Notes: generated by a model not told the origin, from the sequence alone. Positions 42,703 to 51,443 are shown, counted from the stretch's first letter. The stretch is 64,000 bases of DNA from Halobellus sp. Atlit-31R (GCA_003665935.1 QPLR01000006.1:1-64000), one strand, 5' to 3'. Numbers and translations: made by a program.

Positions 42703-44136
42703 ATGCCCCGACTGACACGTGAGACCCTCCGGAACGGAGCAATCGGTGGCGTGATCGGGGCGGCGTTCGGGTTCGTTCCACTCATCCTCCTCGTTGCGCC
42801 GCTGTTGGGTGGTGGTGTCGCGGGGTACCTCGAACGCGAAGACGCTAAGCGAGGGCTGGTTGCGGGTGCCGTCGCTGGGGTGGTTATGGCGGCGCTCAGC
42901 ACCGTCGTGACGGGCGTGATTCTGTTCACGCGCTTCGGTGAGTTGCCGGTTGGCCCGGGAACGCCGCTCGCGGGTCTCGGTATCGCTGCACTGCTGTCGT
43001 TCGCGGCCACCCTCGGGCAAGTCCTCGTTTCGAGCATCGGAGGTGCGCTCGGTGGTCTGCTCGCAGGTGCCCGACCGCCCGAAGGAGTTGCCGACGAAGG
43101 TCACGAGCGCAGATGGGACGTCGTTGTCGGAAGTCTGGTCGCCGGGGTCCTGACGTTCGCCGTCGTCACCCTCGTCGTCGCCGTTGTGCTCGAGGCGTTC
43201 ATCTGGTTGTCGCTGCTTGTCGCCCTTCCGATCGGATTCATTGCTGGTGCCGCCACCGCCATCCTTGGGTACCGCTATTTCACGCGCTCGCCCGACAGCA
43301 CCGTCAACTGGCGTGGTGTCGGCATCGGAGTCGTCGCGGTCGTCGTCGTATTCGCGTTACTGCTCGGCGGCGTGTACGCACTGGGTCAGCAACGCGCCGA
43401 GCAGACCGAGGAGAGCACATACGAGTACGAAGTGACCATCGCCACGAACCAGACGCTGACGAACGCGACGTTCTACGTGCCGGTGCCAGAGTCGAACGGT
43501 GACACAAAACTTGGCGAGCAGTTCCTCGATGACGTCCAGTACAGCCGTGAAACGCCCGCAGTTCGTGGACACGACGCCGACCCGGCGCGTGTGAACTTCA
43601 CCTACGAACTCGTCGAGACGAACCACGGACGGATGCTCGCGATTCACGCCGACCGTATCGAGGTACACCGCGTTTACTACCGCGAAGTGGAGAACGAAAC
43701 TATGGGATGGCGCGAACCGATCCCCGAGGCGCAGTACGATCCATCGAACCCATCGATGGGTGCGGTTGACGACGGCACCTCTAGGTTCACGGTGACTGCC
43801 ACGAGCGAGGAGAGGATCGATACGGCAGAGCCGTTCGGAACGGAACCCCTCCTCACTCCGCAGTTCAACCGCACGCAGGTCGAGTGTAGGTATGGTCAAC
43901 GGGAACGCCACCGTTGCTTCGAGTACGACACTCGCGTGTACGCCACCTACGAGGCACCGGAGGACACGGCGGTGTACGTCTCCGCGCAGCTCGCCGGCCG
44001 CAACGAGTGGATCGCCGGTGAGTGGGCGAGCAACGAGTACCGCGAGCGGGCCCACACAGAACTGCTGGGGCCGGGGCGTGGCTGGTACTTCGTGCAGGGC
44101 GAACTGGAGGTCGGAAGCGGTCGCTATCGGAGCTAG
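42703..44136 (+). CDS. DUF5518-type membrane protein with extracellular domain
   Basis: A 477-residue protein. The first 220 residues hold about seven spans rich in Gly/Ala/Val, starting LRNGAIGGVIGAAFGFVPLI as in haloarchaeal DUF5518 proteins. The rest is a soluble domain, probably outside the cell, with several N-x-S/T sites (for example NQTLTNATFY and NFTYEL) and Cys residues at CRYGQRERHRCF. No catalytic motif is seen. It lies inside the CPBP cluster, so its extracellular part could be a substrate or partner of those proteases; that is only a context argument. Confidence 0.7.
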   Translation: MPRLTRETLRNGAIGGVIGAAFGFVPLILLVAPLLGGGVAGYLEREDAKRGLVAGAVAGVVMAALSTVVTGVILFTRFGELPVGPGTPLAGLGIAALLSFAATLGQVLVSSIGGALGGLLAGARPPEGVADEGHERRWDVVVGSLVAGVLTFAVVTLVVAVVLEAFIWLSLLVALPIGFIAGAATAILGYRYFTRSPDSTVNWRGVGIGVVAVVVVFALLLGGVYALGQQRAEQTEESTYEYEVTIATNQTLTNATFYVPVPESNGDTKLGEQFLDDVQYSRETPAVRGHDADPARVNFTYELVETNHGRMLAIHADRIEVHRVYYREVENETMGWREPIPEAQYDPSNPSMGAVDDGTSRFTVTATSEERIDTAEPFGTEPLLTPQFNRTQVECRYGQRERHRCFEYDTRVYATYEAPEDTAVYVSAQLAGRNEWIAGEWASNEYRERAHTELLGPGRGWYFVQGELEVGSGRYRS

Positions 44137-44238
44137 CCCATCGCCTCGCGATTTCGAATGTTCACCGGGTGGCTCCCTCCGGCAGTGTTGTGGACCCCGC
44201 GAACGCGAGGGTCAATCGGCGGTTCGGTCCTCGGGACA

Positions 44239-44485
44239 TTATCGAGCGCCTAGGACGTCCCTCGGCCGAGCGTCAGTGCCGCGCCGCCAGTTCACGACGA
44301 GGGCGGCCGCAGCCAGCACGAGAAACGGGAGTTGGAACGGGGACATCTCGGGGGCGGGCCCCAGAAGCTCGCTGGTCAGTTCCTCGTGGGCAACGCCGAG
44401 CAGCGCGTAGTTGGAGTTCGAGCCGTCGGCGCGTGATCGTACTCACCGAACCGTCCGGGGCGGCCGACTGATCGTCGCTCATCAC
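44239..44485 (-). pseudogene. Frame-disrupted small membrane protein gene
   Basis: The ATG at 44485 overlaps the stop of CPBP copy 3 by 4 nt, as in a coupled operon. After about 19 residues (MSDDQSAAPDGSVSTITRR) the protein-like sequence moves to another frame: NSNYALLGVAHEELTSELLG, a hydrophobic span PFQLPFLVLAAAALVVNW, RRGTDARPRD, stop at 44239-44241. In the original frame the continuation is Arg-rich shadow. It resembles the C-terminus of a CPBP-like or small membrane protein. Confidence 0.5.
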
Positions 44486-45414
44486 TGCTGATCCCGGCCG
44501 GCGCTCCGTGTTCCTCCCGGCGCGCTGGTCAGCGGTGATTCACCGTCGTCCAAGCCGAGCACACCGGTATCGGGTACGTCGCGGTTCGAGAGCCGCTCGG
44601 TCCCGAACGCGACGACGACGACGGCCGCGAGGCCGACCAGCACGACGGCCGAGGAGACCTCGGCGAGGAAGTTCAGCCACGGGTCAGGGATCCCGCCCGG
44701 AACGAGCGCCTGCTTATCAGCGGGGTGAAAGACACCGATGCTGTTCATCCCGGCGTGGAAGACGGCGGCCGCGAGGACGCTTCCCGTATTGTTGTACATC
44801 CAGGTCCAGAGGATCGATCCCGCGAGGATAGTCCCACCCCAGATCAGCTGCTGGGAGACCGGCCAGCTCCCGTGGGTGGTGTTGGCGTTCAGGAACAGCG
44901 GCAGGTGCCAGCCGGCCCACGCCGCCCCGACGAGCAGGCTCGTCACGAGGGCGCTGTAGCGCTCCTGCAACATTGGGACCAAGAACCCGCGCCAGCCGAG
45001 TTCCTCCTGGCCGCCGCCCCAGATCGTGCCCCAGGCCATCACAAAGAGGTAGATCCCCGGGAACGGCAACGACGCGAGGTCGACCGGCCCGCCCAGCGCC
45101 ACGTAGATGGCGCTCCCGAGGACGAGGACGACGAGCGGAGTCAGCAGCGCGGCCGCCCACCACCTTCTGCCAATCCGCCAGTGGAAGAACTGCCCGACCC
45201 ACGAGCGGAGGCTACCGCCGGCTGCCCAGACGACCACGGCGGCGCCGACCGGCGGGCCGAACGCACCGAACCCGACCAGGATCGACATCGTCCACGACGC
45301 GCGTATCCCCGAGACGGCGAGCAGCCCCTGTATCGCCCAGGTGAACACGTACGTGATCGCCAAGAAACTCACAATCCGGTGGCCGTCGATCCACGCGCGA
45401 ACCGCGGAGGGCAT
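44482..45414 (-). CDS. CPBP family intramembrane metalloprotease (cluster copy 3)
   Basis: A 310-residue protein from the ATG at 45414; the open frame extends 26 codons upstream without protein character. Eight spans. Motifs are QEELGWRGFLVP, WAGWHLPLFLN and VFHAGMNSIG. A 40-residue polar C-terminal tail (LSNRDVPDTGVLGLDDGESP) is probably cytoplasmic. It is divergent from copy 4; 254 bp separate them and likely hold both promoters. Confidence 0.92.
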   Translation of the reverse strand: MPSAVRAWIDGHRIVSFLAITYVFTWAIQGLLAVSGIRASWTMSILVGFGAFGPPVGAAVVVWAAGGSLRSWVGQFFHWRIGRRWWAAALLTPLVVLVLGSAIYVALGGPVDLASLPFPGIYLFVMAWGTIWGGGQEELGWRGFLVPMLQERYSALVTSLLVGAAWAGWHLPLFLNANTTHGSWPVSQQLIWGGTILAGSILWTWMYNNTGSVLAAAVFHAGMNSIGVFHPADKQALVPGGIPDPWLNFLAEVSSAVVLVGLAAVVVVAFGTERLSNRDVPDTGVLGLDDGESPLTSAPGGTRSAGRDQQ

Positions 45415-45668
45415 ACGACCGTTTTTGTGAACGCATTGGAAAATATCTGGTGTCGCAACTTCCTCTCGGATTCTATCAACGTGCGATCTCACACTAGGGT
45501 CGTGGTTCGAAACGAAATGTTTGCGATTGATACGAACCGGGTGCTGGATACAGGGCGTGTCTCGGACAGCGTTCTGGTCGTCAGTAACACGTACCGGGAG
45601 CCGGGTGCTCGCGGGTCGTCCGGGAAGATTATTTTCTCGACAGACAAAGGATAGGTCGTGATCGAACC

Positions 45669-46556
45669 GTGTCCCCGCTCCGCCCTCTCGTCCGCCAGCA
45701 TCGATTCTCGACGTTCGTCGCCCTCACATTCGTCCTGACGTGGCTGCCGTGGCTGACAGTCGCGTGGATGCTGCGAACCGGTCGGCCGCCAGTCGTGACG
45801 GGACTCGTCCTGATCGGTGGGTTCGGCCCGCTGCTCGCGGCTGTGTTTGTCGCCGCAGCCGGCGGTGACCTCCGGTCGTGGCTAAGCAACCTCGTCGACG
45901 TCGGCGCACCACCGGTCGTCTGGGCGGCCGCCGTGCTGGTTCCCGTCGGGCTTTACGTACTCGCTCTCGGTCTGTTCGTGCTTGTCGGTGGCGGCTTCGA
46001 CCGCGCGACCCTCCTGCCAGCCGCGGCGATTCCGGCCGTCGTCGTCGCGACGTTCCTCAGAGGCGGGCTCGAGGAGCCCGGCTGGCGTGGGATGGCGCTC
46101 CCGGTTCTCCAGCAGTCCGTCGGCGCGTTCTGGGCGAGTATTGCTATCGGGGTGGTCTGGGCACTCTGGCACGTGCCGCTGTTCGCGATGCCCGGAAGCT
46201 CACAGGCGGGAACGCCGTTCTGGCTGTACGCGCCGGTCGTCGTCGGGATCAGCGTCATCTCGACGTGGCTCTACAACGCCGCCGGCGGGCGTGTGCTGGT
46301 CCCCGTTGTCTTCCACACGCTCTCGAACACCGTCTCCGTCACGACGGCTAGCGGGGTAGTGGGCGACGAAGTGGTCTCACAGATCGGTCTCCTAATCGCC
46401 GTCTGGGGGGTCGTGGCGATACTCGTCCACCGATACGGGACCGACCGACTCGCCCCGAAGCCGCTCCCCGATGGAGGCCTCGACCTCGTCACAGCCGACG
46501 ATCCGAAACCGACAGAGACTCCCCGGAGTGATGCGCTCGGTGATGAACGGGCCTGA
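45669..46556 (+). CDS. CPBP family intramembrane metalloprotease (cluster copy 4)
   Basis: A 295-residue protein starting at a GTG (45669). Eight spans. The catalytic motif is LEEPGWRGMALP (EExxxR with Pro), followed by WALWHVPLFAMPG and VVFHTLSNTVS, where the last His sits in FHxxxN. The EEPGWRG form also occurs in copy 5, so these two form a subgroup apart from the EELGWRG copies 1-3. Divergent from copy 3 and followed by copy 5 after 117 bp on the same strand. Confidence 0.9.
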   Translation: MSPLRPLVRQHRFSTFVALTFVLTWLPWLTVAWMLRTGRPPVVTGLVLIGGFGPLLAAVFVAAAGGDLRSWLSNLVDVGAPPVVWAAAVLVPVGLYVLALGLFVLVGGGFDRATLLPAAAIPAVVVATFLRGGLEEPGWRGMALPVLQQSVGAFWASIAIGVVWALWHVPLFAMPGSSQAGTPFWLYAPVVVGISVISTWLYNAAGGRVLVPVVFHTLSNTVSVTTASGVVGDEVVSQIGLLIAVWGVVAILVHRYGTDRLAPKPLPDGGLDLVTADDPKPTETPRSDALGDERA

Positions 46557-46673
46557 CGTATCGACGTACCCCGTTGAGAGCCTGGCAACTGCATCTGCTC
46601 TGTATCCTCCCGTGGAGAAACAACGATATCGTCATAATTAGGACGGTTCCAGTCGACTGCTAAAGTGTCGATT

Positions 46674-47543
46674 ATGAGACATTCCCGGATCCGCGGGGTC
46701 GTGAGCCCTCGCCCCGTTGTAACGTTCTTCGGCCTAGCGTACGCGTTCTCCTGGGTGGGGTGGCTCCCTGCCGTCATCGGGATGAGGGAGCCGATTCGGA
46801 CGCTGAGTTTCGTCGTCGGGGGATTCGGCCCCGCTCTCGCCGGGGCGGTAGTGACGTGGCTCGACGGCGGATCCGTCTGGGCGTGGGCTCGCCAGATCGT
46901 TCGGTGGCGCGTCGCACCGTGGTGGTATCTCGCTGCATTCGTCCTCCCGCCGCTCGTCGTCGGTCTGGCGAGCGTGGCTATGGTTCTCCTCGGCACCGCC
47001 GTCGATCCTACCGTGCTGCCGGGACGGTTCTCGCTCGTGCTCGGGTCGTACGTGTTCGTCGCGCTGATCGGCGGGGGGAACGAAGAGCCGGGCTGGCGAG
47101 GGTTCGCTCTCCCGAGGCTCGAGGAACGGTACGCGCCGGTCCCGGCCACGCTCATTCTCGGTGTGGTCTGGGCGTTCTGGCACCTTCCCCAGCTGGTCGC
47201 GGACCCGAACGCCGTCTACAGTTTCGCGTGGCTCGTCGAGGAGACCCCCGGGATCGCCCTTCGCGTCATCAATATCGTGGGCTTTGCGTTCCTCCTAACG
47301 TGGATCTACAACGGGACCGAGAGCGTCCTGATCGCTTTACTCCTACACGCTGGGATCAACACGGCCAACAGCACGCTCGTCCCGCTTCCGATCGAGGCGA
47401 TCACCGGCGAGAGCTTTATCACGGTGCTGATCGCCGTCGACATCGCGGTCTGGGTCGTTGCCATCGTACTGGTCGTCGGGACCCGTGGACAGTTGGGATA
47501 CGACACCAGCCGGAACCCCGCCGATCGTCGAGAGATCCGTTGA
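46674..47543 (+). CDS. CPBP family intramembrane metalloprotease (cluster copy 5)
   Basis: About 289 residues from the ATG at 46674 (a GTG three codons earlier is possible). Eight spans. Motifs are NEEPGWRGFALP, WAFWHLPQLVADP and LLHAGINTANS. The preceding residue is Asn where copies 1-3 have Gln. A basic tail ends the chain. It belongs with copy 4 by motif type. Downstream, convergent, lies a broken lipoprotein gene. Confidence 0.91.
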   Translation: MRHSRIRGVVSPRPVVTFFGLAYAFSWVGWLPAVIGMREPIRTLSFVVGGFGPALAGAVVTWLDGGSVWAWARQIVRWRVAPWWYLAAFVLPPLVVGLASVAMVLLGTAVDPTVLPGRFSLVLGSYVFVALIGGGNEEPGWRGFALPRLEERYAPVPATLILGVVWAFWHLPQLVADPNAVYSFAWLVEETPGIALRVINIVGFAFLLTWIYNGTESVLIALLLHAGINTANSTLVPLPIEAITGESFITVLIAVDIAVWVVAIVLVVGTRGQLGYDTSRNPADRREIR

Positions 47544-47552
47544 CACCTCGAT

Positions 47553-47835
47553 CTAGCTGGAATCGTCGCTGCATATGCCCGAGGAGCGAATCGCTCCGTC
47601 CGGGCGGATAACGATCTCGAGATCGGTGGTAGCGGTATCAGACGAACACCGCCTCGAAACCCTCGGCCTCCGGAGGAATCGTGCTCACCCTGACGACGTG
47701 GCTCTCGTTGTGATTGTTCGAGATCCCGATCGAAACGGTATGCTGTGGCGCACCGGGTGATCCGCCCCCGGGAAGCGCTCTACAGCCCGCCAGCACGACG
47801 AGGACCGCCACGGTTGCGTAGAGGGCCCGGATCAT
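47553..47835 (-). pseudogene. Small lipoprotein gene, probably frameshifted
   Basis: From the ATG at 47835 a signal peptide with lipobox (VAVLVVLAGC) leads to HTVSIGISNNHNESHVVRVS and IPPEAEGFEAVFV, then a stop at 47638-47640, giving 65 residues. Immediately after, another frame reads SDTATTDLEIVIRPDGAIRS and SGICSDDSS to a stop at 47553-47555, with haloarchaeal composition. The simplest reading is a single-base frameshift in a lipoprotein of about 93 residues. If the 65-residue form is the true product it is a complete small lipoprotein. Confidence 0.5.
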
Positions 47836-48050
47836 ACATTCAGTCCCAGATGGAAGGTTAGAATCGCATCGGTTCGGATTGATCGCCGGTGCTGGTCCGG
47901 GAGTAGTCAGTTCCAACAGCCGGGTTACTCGAACAGTTCGGGAGGACCTCTGCACCGGGACAAGCTCGTCGGGGTCTGAAGTGGTCTCTGCCGAGTAGAA
48001 CGGTGTGGCGGCGGCGTCGAATTTGAAGTAGTGGGTGACGTATTTGTAGT

Positions 48051-49064
48051 ATGGACGCAGACGAACTAACACGAGCAGTTTGGGACATCTCCGAGGACGA
48101 GTTTCCGGCAGCATCCTCGCTCGAAGAGCAGGCGGAGTTCCTCCTCCGGTATGCGATTTTAGCCCCGTCAAGTCACAACTCTCAACCGTGGCAGTTCACG
48201 GTTCGAGACGAGACGATCGAACTCAGCTACGACGAGGCACGATGGCTCGAAGTCGCCGACCGGGACAAGCGAGAACTGTTCATCAGCGTCGGCTGTGCGC
48301 TCGAAAATCTCTGTACCGCGGCCGAACACTTCGACGTCGGCTACGAAGTCACGTATCGCGCCGGCGAGGACGGCGACGTCGTCTCGACCGTCACACTCGA
48401 GTCAGATAGCGAACCGTCGTCGAAGCGACCACCGGAGTTGTTCGACGAACTCACAGCGCGGTATACGAGCCACCAGTTGTTCGAAGACCAACCACTCCCG
48501 CAGGAAACGAGAGATCAGTTCCGTCGGGTTATCGAAGCAGACGACGTGACGCTGTATCTGATCGATGATCCCGACGAAAAGCGGTCTATCGGTGAACTCC
48601 AAGCAGAGGCGGACGAGGCTCAGATGGCCGACCCGGCGTATCGAAAGGAACTGGGCTACTGGGTCGGGACGGGTGCGCTCGGAAGTTCGTGGCTTATGGC
48701 CAGAATCGGGCAAGCAGTCGTCTCTCACTTCGACCTCGGTGAACGGGAAGGTCGAAAGAACTCGAAACTGATCGAACGCGCGCCCGCGATTGCATTGCTG
48801 ACAACTCACGACGATACCCCCACAGCACGAGTCAAAACCGGTCAAGTCTTCGAGCGGCTCGCGCTTCTCGCGAGTGCAGCAGACGTCGCCGTTCATCCGA
48901 TGAGTCAGATCCTGGAACGGCCGGAGATGCGATCGGCACTCGCTGCCGAGGCGGCCATCGGGGATGAAGTCCCGCAACAGCTGTTTCGCCTCGGATATAC
49001 CGAAGAAGAACGGACGCATACTCCACGATGGCCACTCGAAGCGGTGTCGCTGACAGAACAGTAG
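48051..49064 (+). CDS. Acg-type nitroreductase-like flavoprotein
   Basis: A 337-residue protein of the nitroreductase superfamily, Acg-like branch. The FMN-site motif APSSHNSQPWQF is at about residues 37-48, followed by KRELFISVGCALENLCTAAE and, in the second half, GTGALGSSWLMARIG and AIALLTTHDDTPTARVKTG. Two nitroreductase half-domains are likely. Acg relatives may bind rather than turn over flavin, so oxidoreductase activity is not assured. Its start is 215 bp from the broken lipoprotein gene. Its end is convergent with an ArsR-like regulator, which may not control it. Confidence 0.82.
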   Translation: MDADELTRAVWDISEDEFPAASSLEEQAEFLLRYAILAPSSHNSQPWQFTVRDETIELSYDEARWLEVADRDKRELFISVGCALENLCTAAEHFDVGYEVTYRAGEDGDVVSTVTLESDSEPSSKRPPELFDELTARYTSHQLFEDQPLPQETRDQFRRVIEADDVTLYLIDDPDEKRSIGELQAEADEAQMADPAYRKELGYWVGTGALGSSWLMARIGQAVVSHFDLGEREGRKNSKLIERAPAIALLTTHDDTPTARVKTGQVFERLALLASAADVAVHPMSQILERPEMRSALAAEAAIGDEVPQQLFRLGYTEEERTHTPRWPLEAVSLTEQ

Positions 49065-49120
49065 TGGTTCGTGAACCTGAGGCCTCGAGGGGAGAAACTG
49101 CACCCCAGGTGTCGCGAGCC

Positions 49121-49474
49121 CTAGCGGTCTGTCGTATCACAGGGCCCGAACTGTACGACGAGCTCCTCGGTCGTGAGCGCGTATACGGTCATCTCTCTGC
49201 CCTTTTCGGAGTACCACGTCTCTACGGCTTCGATCAGTCCTGCCTCCGAGAGCCGGTCGAGATGGTACCTCACGTTTTGGATCGTCGTATCCACCGCCTT
49301 TGCAATGGCCGAGGCGGTCAGTGGCTCGCTTCTGAGTGCACAGATAATTGCTTGTGCAGTGTCTGAGGAGATAGCTTGAAGGCTCTCTGCTGGCTCGTCG
49401 TCTCGAACCACGACAGTAGCCCGTTCGTCGGGGACGTGCTCAACTGGTGACTGTCGCGGAAACGCGCTTGACAT
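49121..49474 (-). CDS. ArsR-like winged-helix regulator
   Basis: A 117-residue protein. Residues about 35-110 form a winged helix: QAISSDTAQAIICALRSEPL, TASAIAKAVDTTIQNVRYHL, DRLSEAGLIEAVETWYSEKG, REMTVYAL. This is the pattern of haloarchaeal ArsR/HTH_20 proteins. It is divergent from the GbsR-like gene at 49619, and a perfect palindrome lies between them, suggesting cross or self regulation. No metal-binding cluster is seen. Confidence 0.85.
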   Translation of the reverse strand: MSSAFPRQSPVEHVPDERATVVVRDDEPAESLQAISSDTAQAIICALRSEPLTASAIAKAVDTTIQNVRYHLDRLSEAGLIEAVETWYSEKGREMTVYALTTEELVVQFGPCDTTDR

Positions 49475-49506
49475 AGTGGATGGTGTGTACCCGCTGGATT
49501 GTTCAA

Positions 49507-49530
49507 TTTGTTCGGTTCATCTCGAACAAA
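49507..49530. promoter_or_regulatory. Perfect palindrome between divergent regulators
   Basis: TTTGTTCG (49507-49514), 8-nt spacer, CGAACAAA (49523-49530). It lies 33 bp from the ATG of the ArsR-like gene. It is followed by two near-identical direct repeats, ACGAATCAAACGACT (49530-49544) and ACGAACTCAAACGACCT (49553-49569). This layout is typical of an operator shared by two regulators. Confidence 0.6.
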
Positions 49531-49618
49531 CGAATCAAACGACTTAACACTAACGAACTCAAACGACCTGATATGTCTTCCCGGCGTGGTCAGCAAACTC
49601 CGGCGTCGCCGCCCAACT

Positions 49619-50128
49619 ATGAGTAGCGAGGACGTCGTCGAAGCGCGGGAGCGCGTTATCGAGTCGATGGAGCAGTCCGCAGAAGTGTACGGGCTGAGTC
49701 GAAGCGCCGGTCGCATCTACGGGGTTCTGTACTTCGCCGAAGAGCCGCTCTCGATTCCGACGCTCGTCGACGAGACCGGCTACGCCAAGTCCACAGTCAG
49801 TAACGTGACCCGGAAGTTGAGCCGGCTCGGACTCGTCCATCGGCGGTCGTCGGACGGAGGCGGCCGGCGTGTGCGTTTCGAGGCGGAACGGGAGCTCTGG
49901 TTCGTGGTCCAAGACGTGTTCCAGCAGTACGTTCAGCGGGAGATCCAGGCCTCGATTCGCACGTTGCAACGGGCAGAGGGTCGGCTTCCAACCGAGGAGG
50001 GGAGCCACGAGGCAGAGCGCATTCGACACCTCCGTGAGACCTACGAGGACCTGCAGGAGGTCGTGCAGCTCACGTCGGAGTTCTCGGTGTCAGAACTCCG
50101 AGAGGCACTCGAAGCCTACGACTGCTGA
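49619..50128 (+). CDS. GbsR/MarR-type transcriptional regulator
   Basis: A 169-residue regulator; the ATG at 49619 is chosen because the upstream part of the frame is not protein-like. The winged helix has YGLSRSAGRIYGVLYFAEEP, LSIPTLVDETGYAKSTVSNV and TRKLSRLGLVHRRSS, a pattern of the GbsR family. A long C-terminal coiled region (QQYVQREIQASIRTLQRAEG and EAERIRHLRETYEDLQ) probably dimerises. GbsR relatives in haloarchaea regulate membrane transporters or osmotic genes. Divergent from the ArsR-like gene. Confidence 0.85.
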   Translation: MSSEDVVEARERVIESMEQSAEVYGLSRSAGRIYGVLYFAEEPLSIPTLVDETGYAKSTVSNVTRKLSRLGLVHRRSSDGGGRRVRFEAERELWFVVQDVFQQYVQREIQASIRTLQRAEGRLPTEEGSHEAERIRHLRETYEDLQEVVQLTSEFSVSELREALEAYDC

Positions 50129-50142
50129 CGATCGGTCGTCTG

Positions 50143-50694
50143 TCACCAGTGGACGGTGTACGTGCACGTGTCGGCCCCCTCTCGCCGGCAGGTGTCACCG
50201 GTCTCTTCGATAAAGACGAACTCGTCGACGGCCGCGTACTGTCGGGCGACTCCGCGGAGGAGTCCACGGTCGAACGGGCACGGATAGGGGTTGTAGCAGA
50301 CGACCTCGCCCGATCGATCGTCGATCCGGGTGAACCGGTAGTATCCGATGTCACCGCCACGATGATTGCGTTGGTAGGCGTCGTCGATAGAGCGTAGGCC
50401 TCCGGGAACGGTGTCGATGTTCGTGGGCCAGTCGGCGACGACCGGGATCTGTTCCCCGAGTCGGTCCAGGATGTGCGGCTCCAACTCGGCAGCGATGGTC
50501 TCGAACGCGTTCAGCCAAGCTTGCTGAGGGTACCACTCGTCGGGAGTCGGGTCGGTAATCCCCTCCGCAGCGAGAGCGTCGAGTGCGTGGTGTCGGTATG
50601 TCGCCGTGAACTTCCCCATCGCCTCTTCGACGACGGTCAGAACTGTCTTACCGTTGACTTCCACATTCTCGTCGAACGCCTTGTAGGGGGCCAT
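50143..50694 (-). CDS. V4R / heme-NO-binding-like hypothetical protein
   Basis: A 183-residue protein, ATG at 50694. It reads as one soluble alpha/beta domain: DENVEVNGKTVLTVVEEAMG near the start, YNPYPCPFDRGLLRGV in the middle and a closing ETGDTCRREGADTCTYTVHW. Conserved Cys residues near the C-terminus (CRREG ... C) resemble the end of V4R (4-vinyl reductase-like) small-molecule domains. I cannot confirm the family. It is convergent with the GbsR gene by 14 bp. Confidence 0.5.
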   Translation of the reverse strand: MAPYKAFDENVEVNGKTVLTVVEEAMGKFTATYRHHALDALAAEGITDPTPDEWYPQQAWLNAFETIAAELEPHILDRLGEQIPVVADWPTNIDTVPGGLRSIDDAYQRNHRGGDIGYYRFTRIDDRSGEVVCYNPYPCPFDRGLLRGVARQYAAVDEFVFIEETGDTCRREGADTCTYTVHW

Positions 50695-50865
50695 TAGATT
50701 ACGTTCGCAACCTGTAGCAGAAAAAGTATTAGATATTCGAGCGCTGGCAGTGGCCACGATAGCGCAGTGTGCGTTCCCTCACTCCCACACAAGTTCGTAC
50801 GAGACCTGGGACGTGAGCACAGCACCTCGTTACAGCGTTATATGCGTCGAACACGTATCGGTAGT

Positions 50866-51210
50866 ATGGAAACCACCGTGGTCGAACACGACGGGCATCT
50901 GCTAGCACGACTCGAGGATTCCGACCGAGTGTTCGAGGTCAACTTCGATGCGATCGAACCAACTGACGTCACCCTCCGGTTTCTGCGGGACGGTGTTCAG
51001 GTGGGGAGTATCTACAACGACGACGGCACGAAGCGAACGATGGCGCGGCTGACGACGGGCCGCGAGGATACCGACTTCATCAGCGTCGAAGTACCCAAGC
51101 AGTTCGTCGACGAGGTGCTCGGGGCCGCAGTCGAGTCTGGTCGGGTCACCGACGAATCAGCGGCCGAGGGGTACCGGTTGCGGGTGCTGTCGAATTCCTC
51201 TCACAGCTGA
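50866..51210 (+). CDS. Hypothetical haloarchaeal protein, 3' end formed by a repeat-like element
   Basis: A 114-residue acidic protein beginning METTVVEHDGHLLARLEDSD. I recognise no family. It looks like a small all-beta plus helix domain (VTLRFLRDGVQVGSIYNDDG, then DFISVEVPKQFVDEVLGAAV). The last codons, SNSSHS-stop, are encoded by sequence matching the hairpin element at 54706, so the native C-terminus may have been replaced by an insertion. The ATG at 50866 is preferred to a start 33 codons upstream. Confidence 0.6.
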   Translation: METTVVEHDGHLLARLEDSDRVFEVNFDAIEPTDVTLRFLRDGVQVGSIYNDDGTKRTMARLTTGREDTDFISVEVPKQFVDEVLGAAVESGRVTDESAAEGYRLRVLSNSSHS

Positions 51211-51241
51211 CGGCGCGGGCTTCCTCTCAGCATCTCTGTAA
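51194..51241. mobile_element. Degenerate copy of the IS200/IS605-like end element
   Basis: Ungapped comparison with 54706-54753 gives 37 of 48 matching bases by my count, including ATTCCTC at one side and GGGCTTCCTC in the middle. The stem is decayed here. It overlaps the stop of the gene at 50866. No transposase is near. Confidence 0.45.
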
Positions 51242-51252
51242 CCGCCAACTCC

Positions 51253-51423
51253 CGAGAGGGTGGGAGAGCAATTTCCTCTCGCGGACAATCATAATCTTTC
51301 AGAATATGAAATCAGCAGTATATTACGATACCCCCTTGGTCACAGTTATGATGAATTTCGGTTTATCAGTCTCTCTCAACTGGTTCGGGACTTGCAAGCG
51401 CCTAGTCAGTAAATAACTTTTTT
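51253..51423 (+). terminator. Convergent intergenic region with hairpin and T-tract
   Basis: After the gene at 50866 there is a stem CGAGAGG (51253-51259) / CCTCTCG (51275-51281) and further on a T6 tract (51418-51423). Archaeal polymerase stops at T-rich runs, so the tract can end plus-strand transcription before the convergent UspA gene. The DNA between is AT-rich with no ORF. Confidence 0.4.
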
Positions 51424-51443
51424 CTAATAGTTAATCGAAGTTG

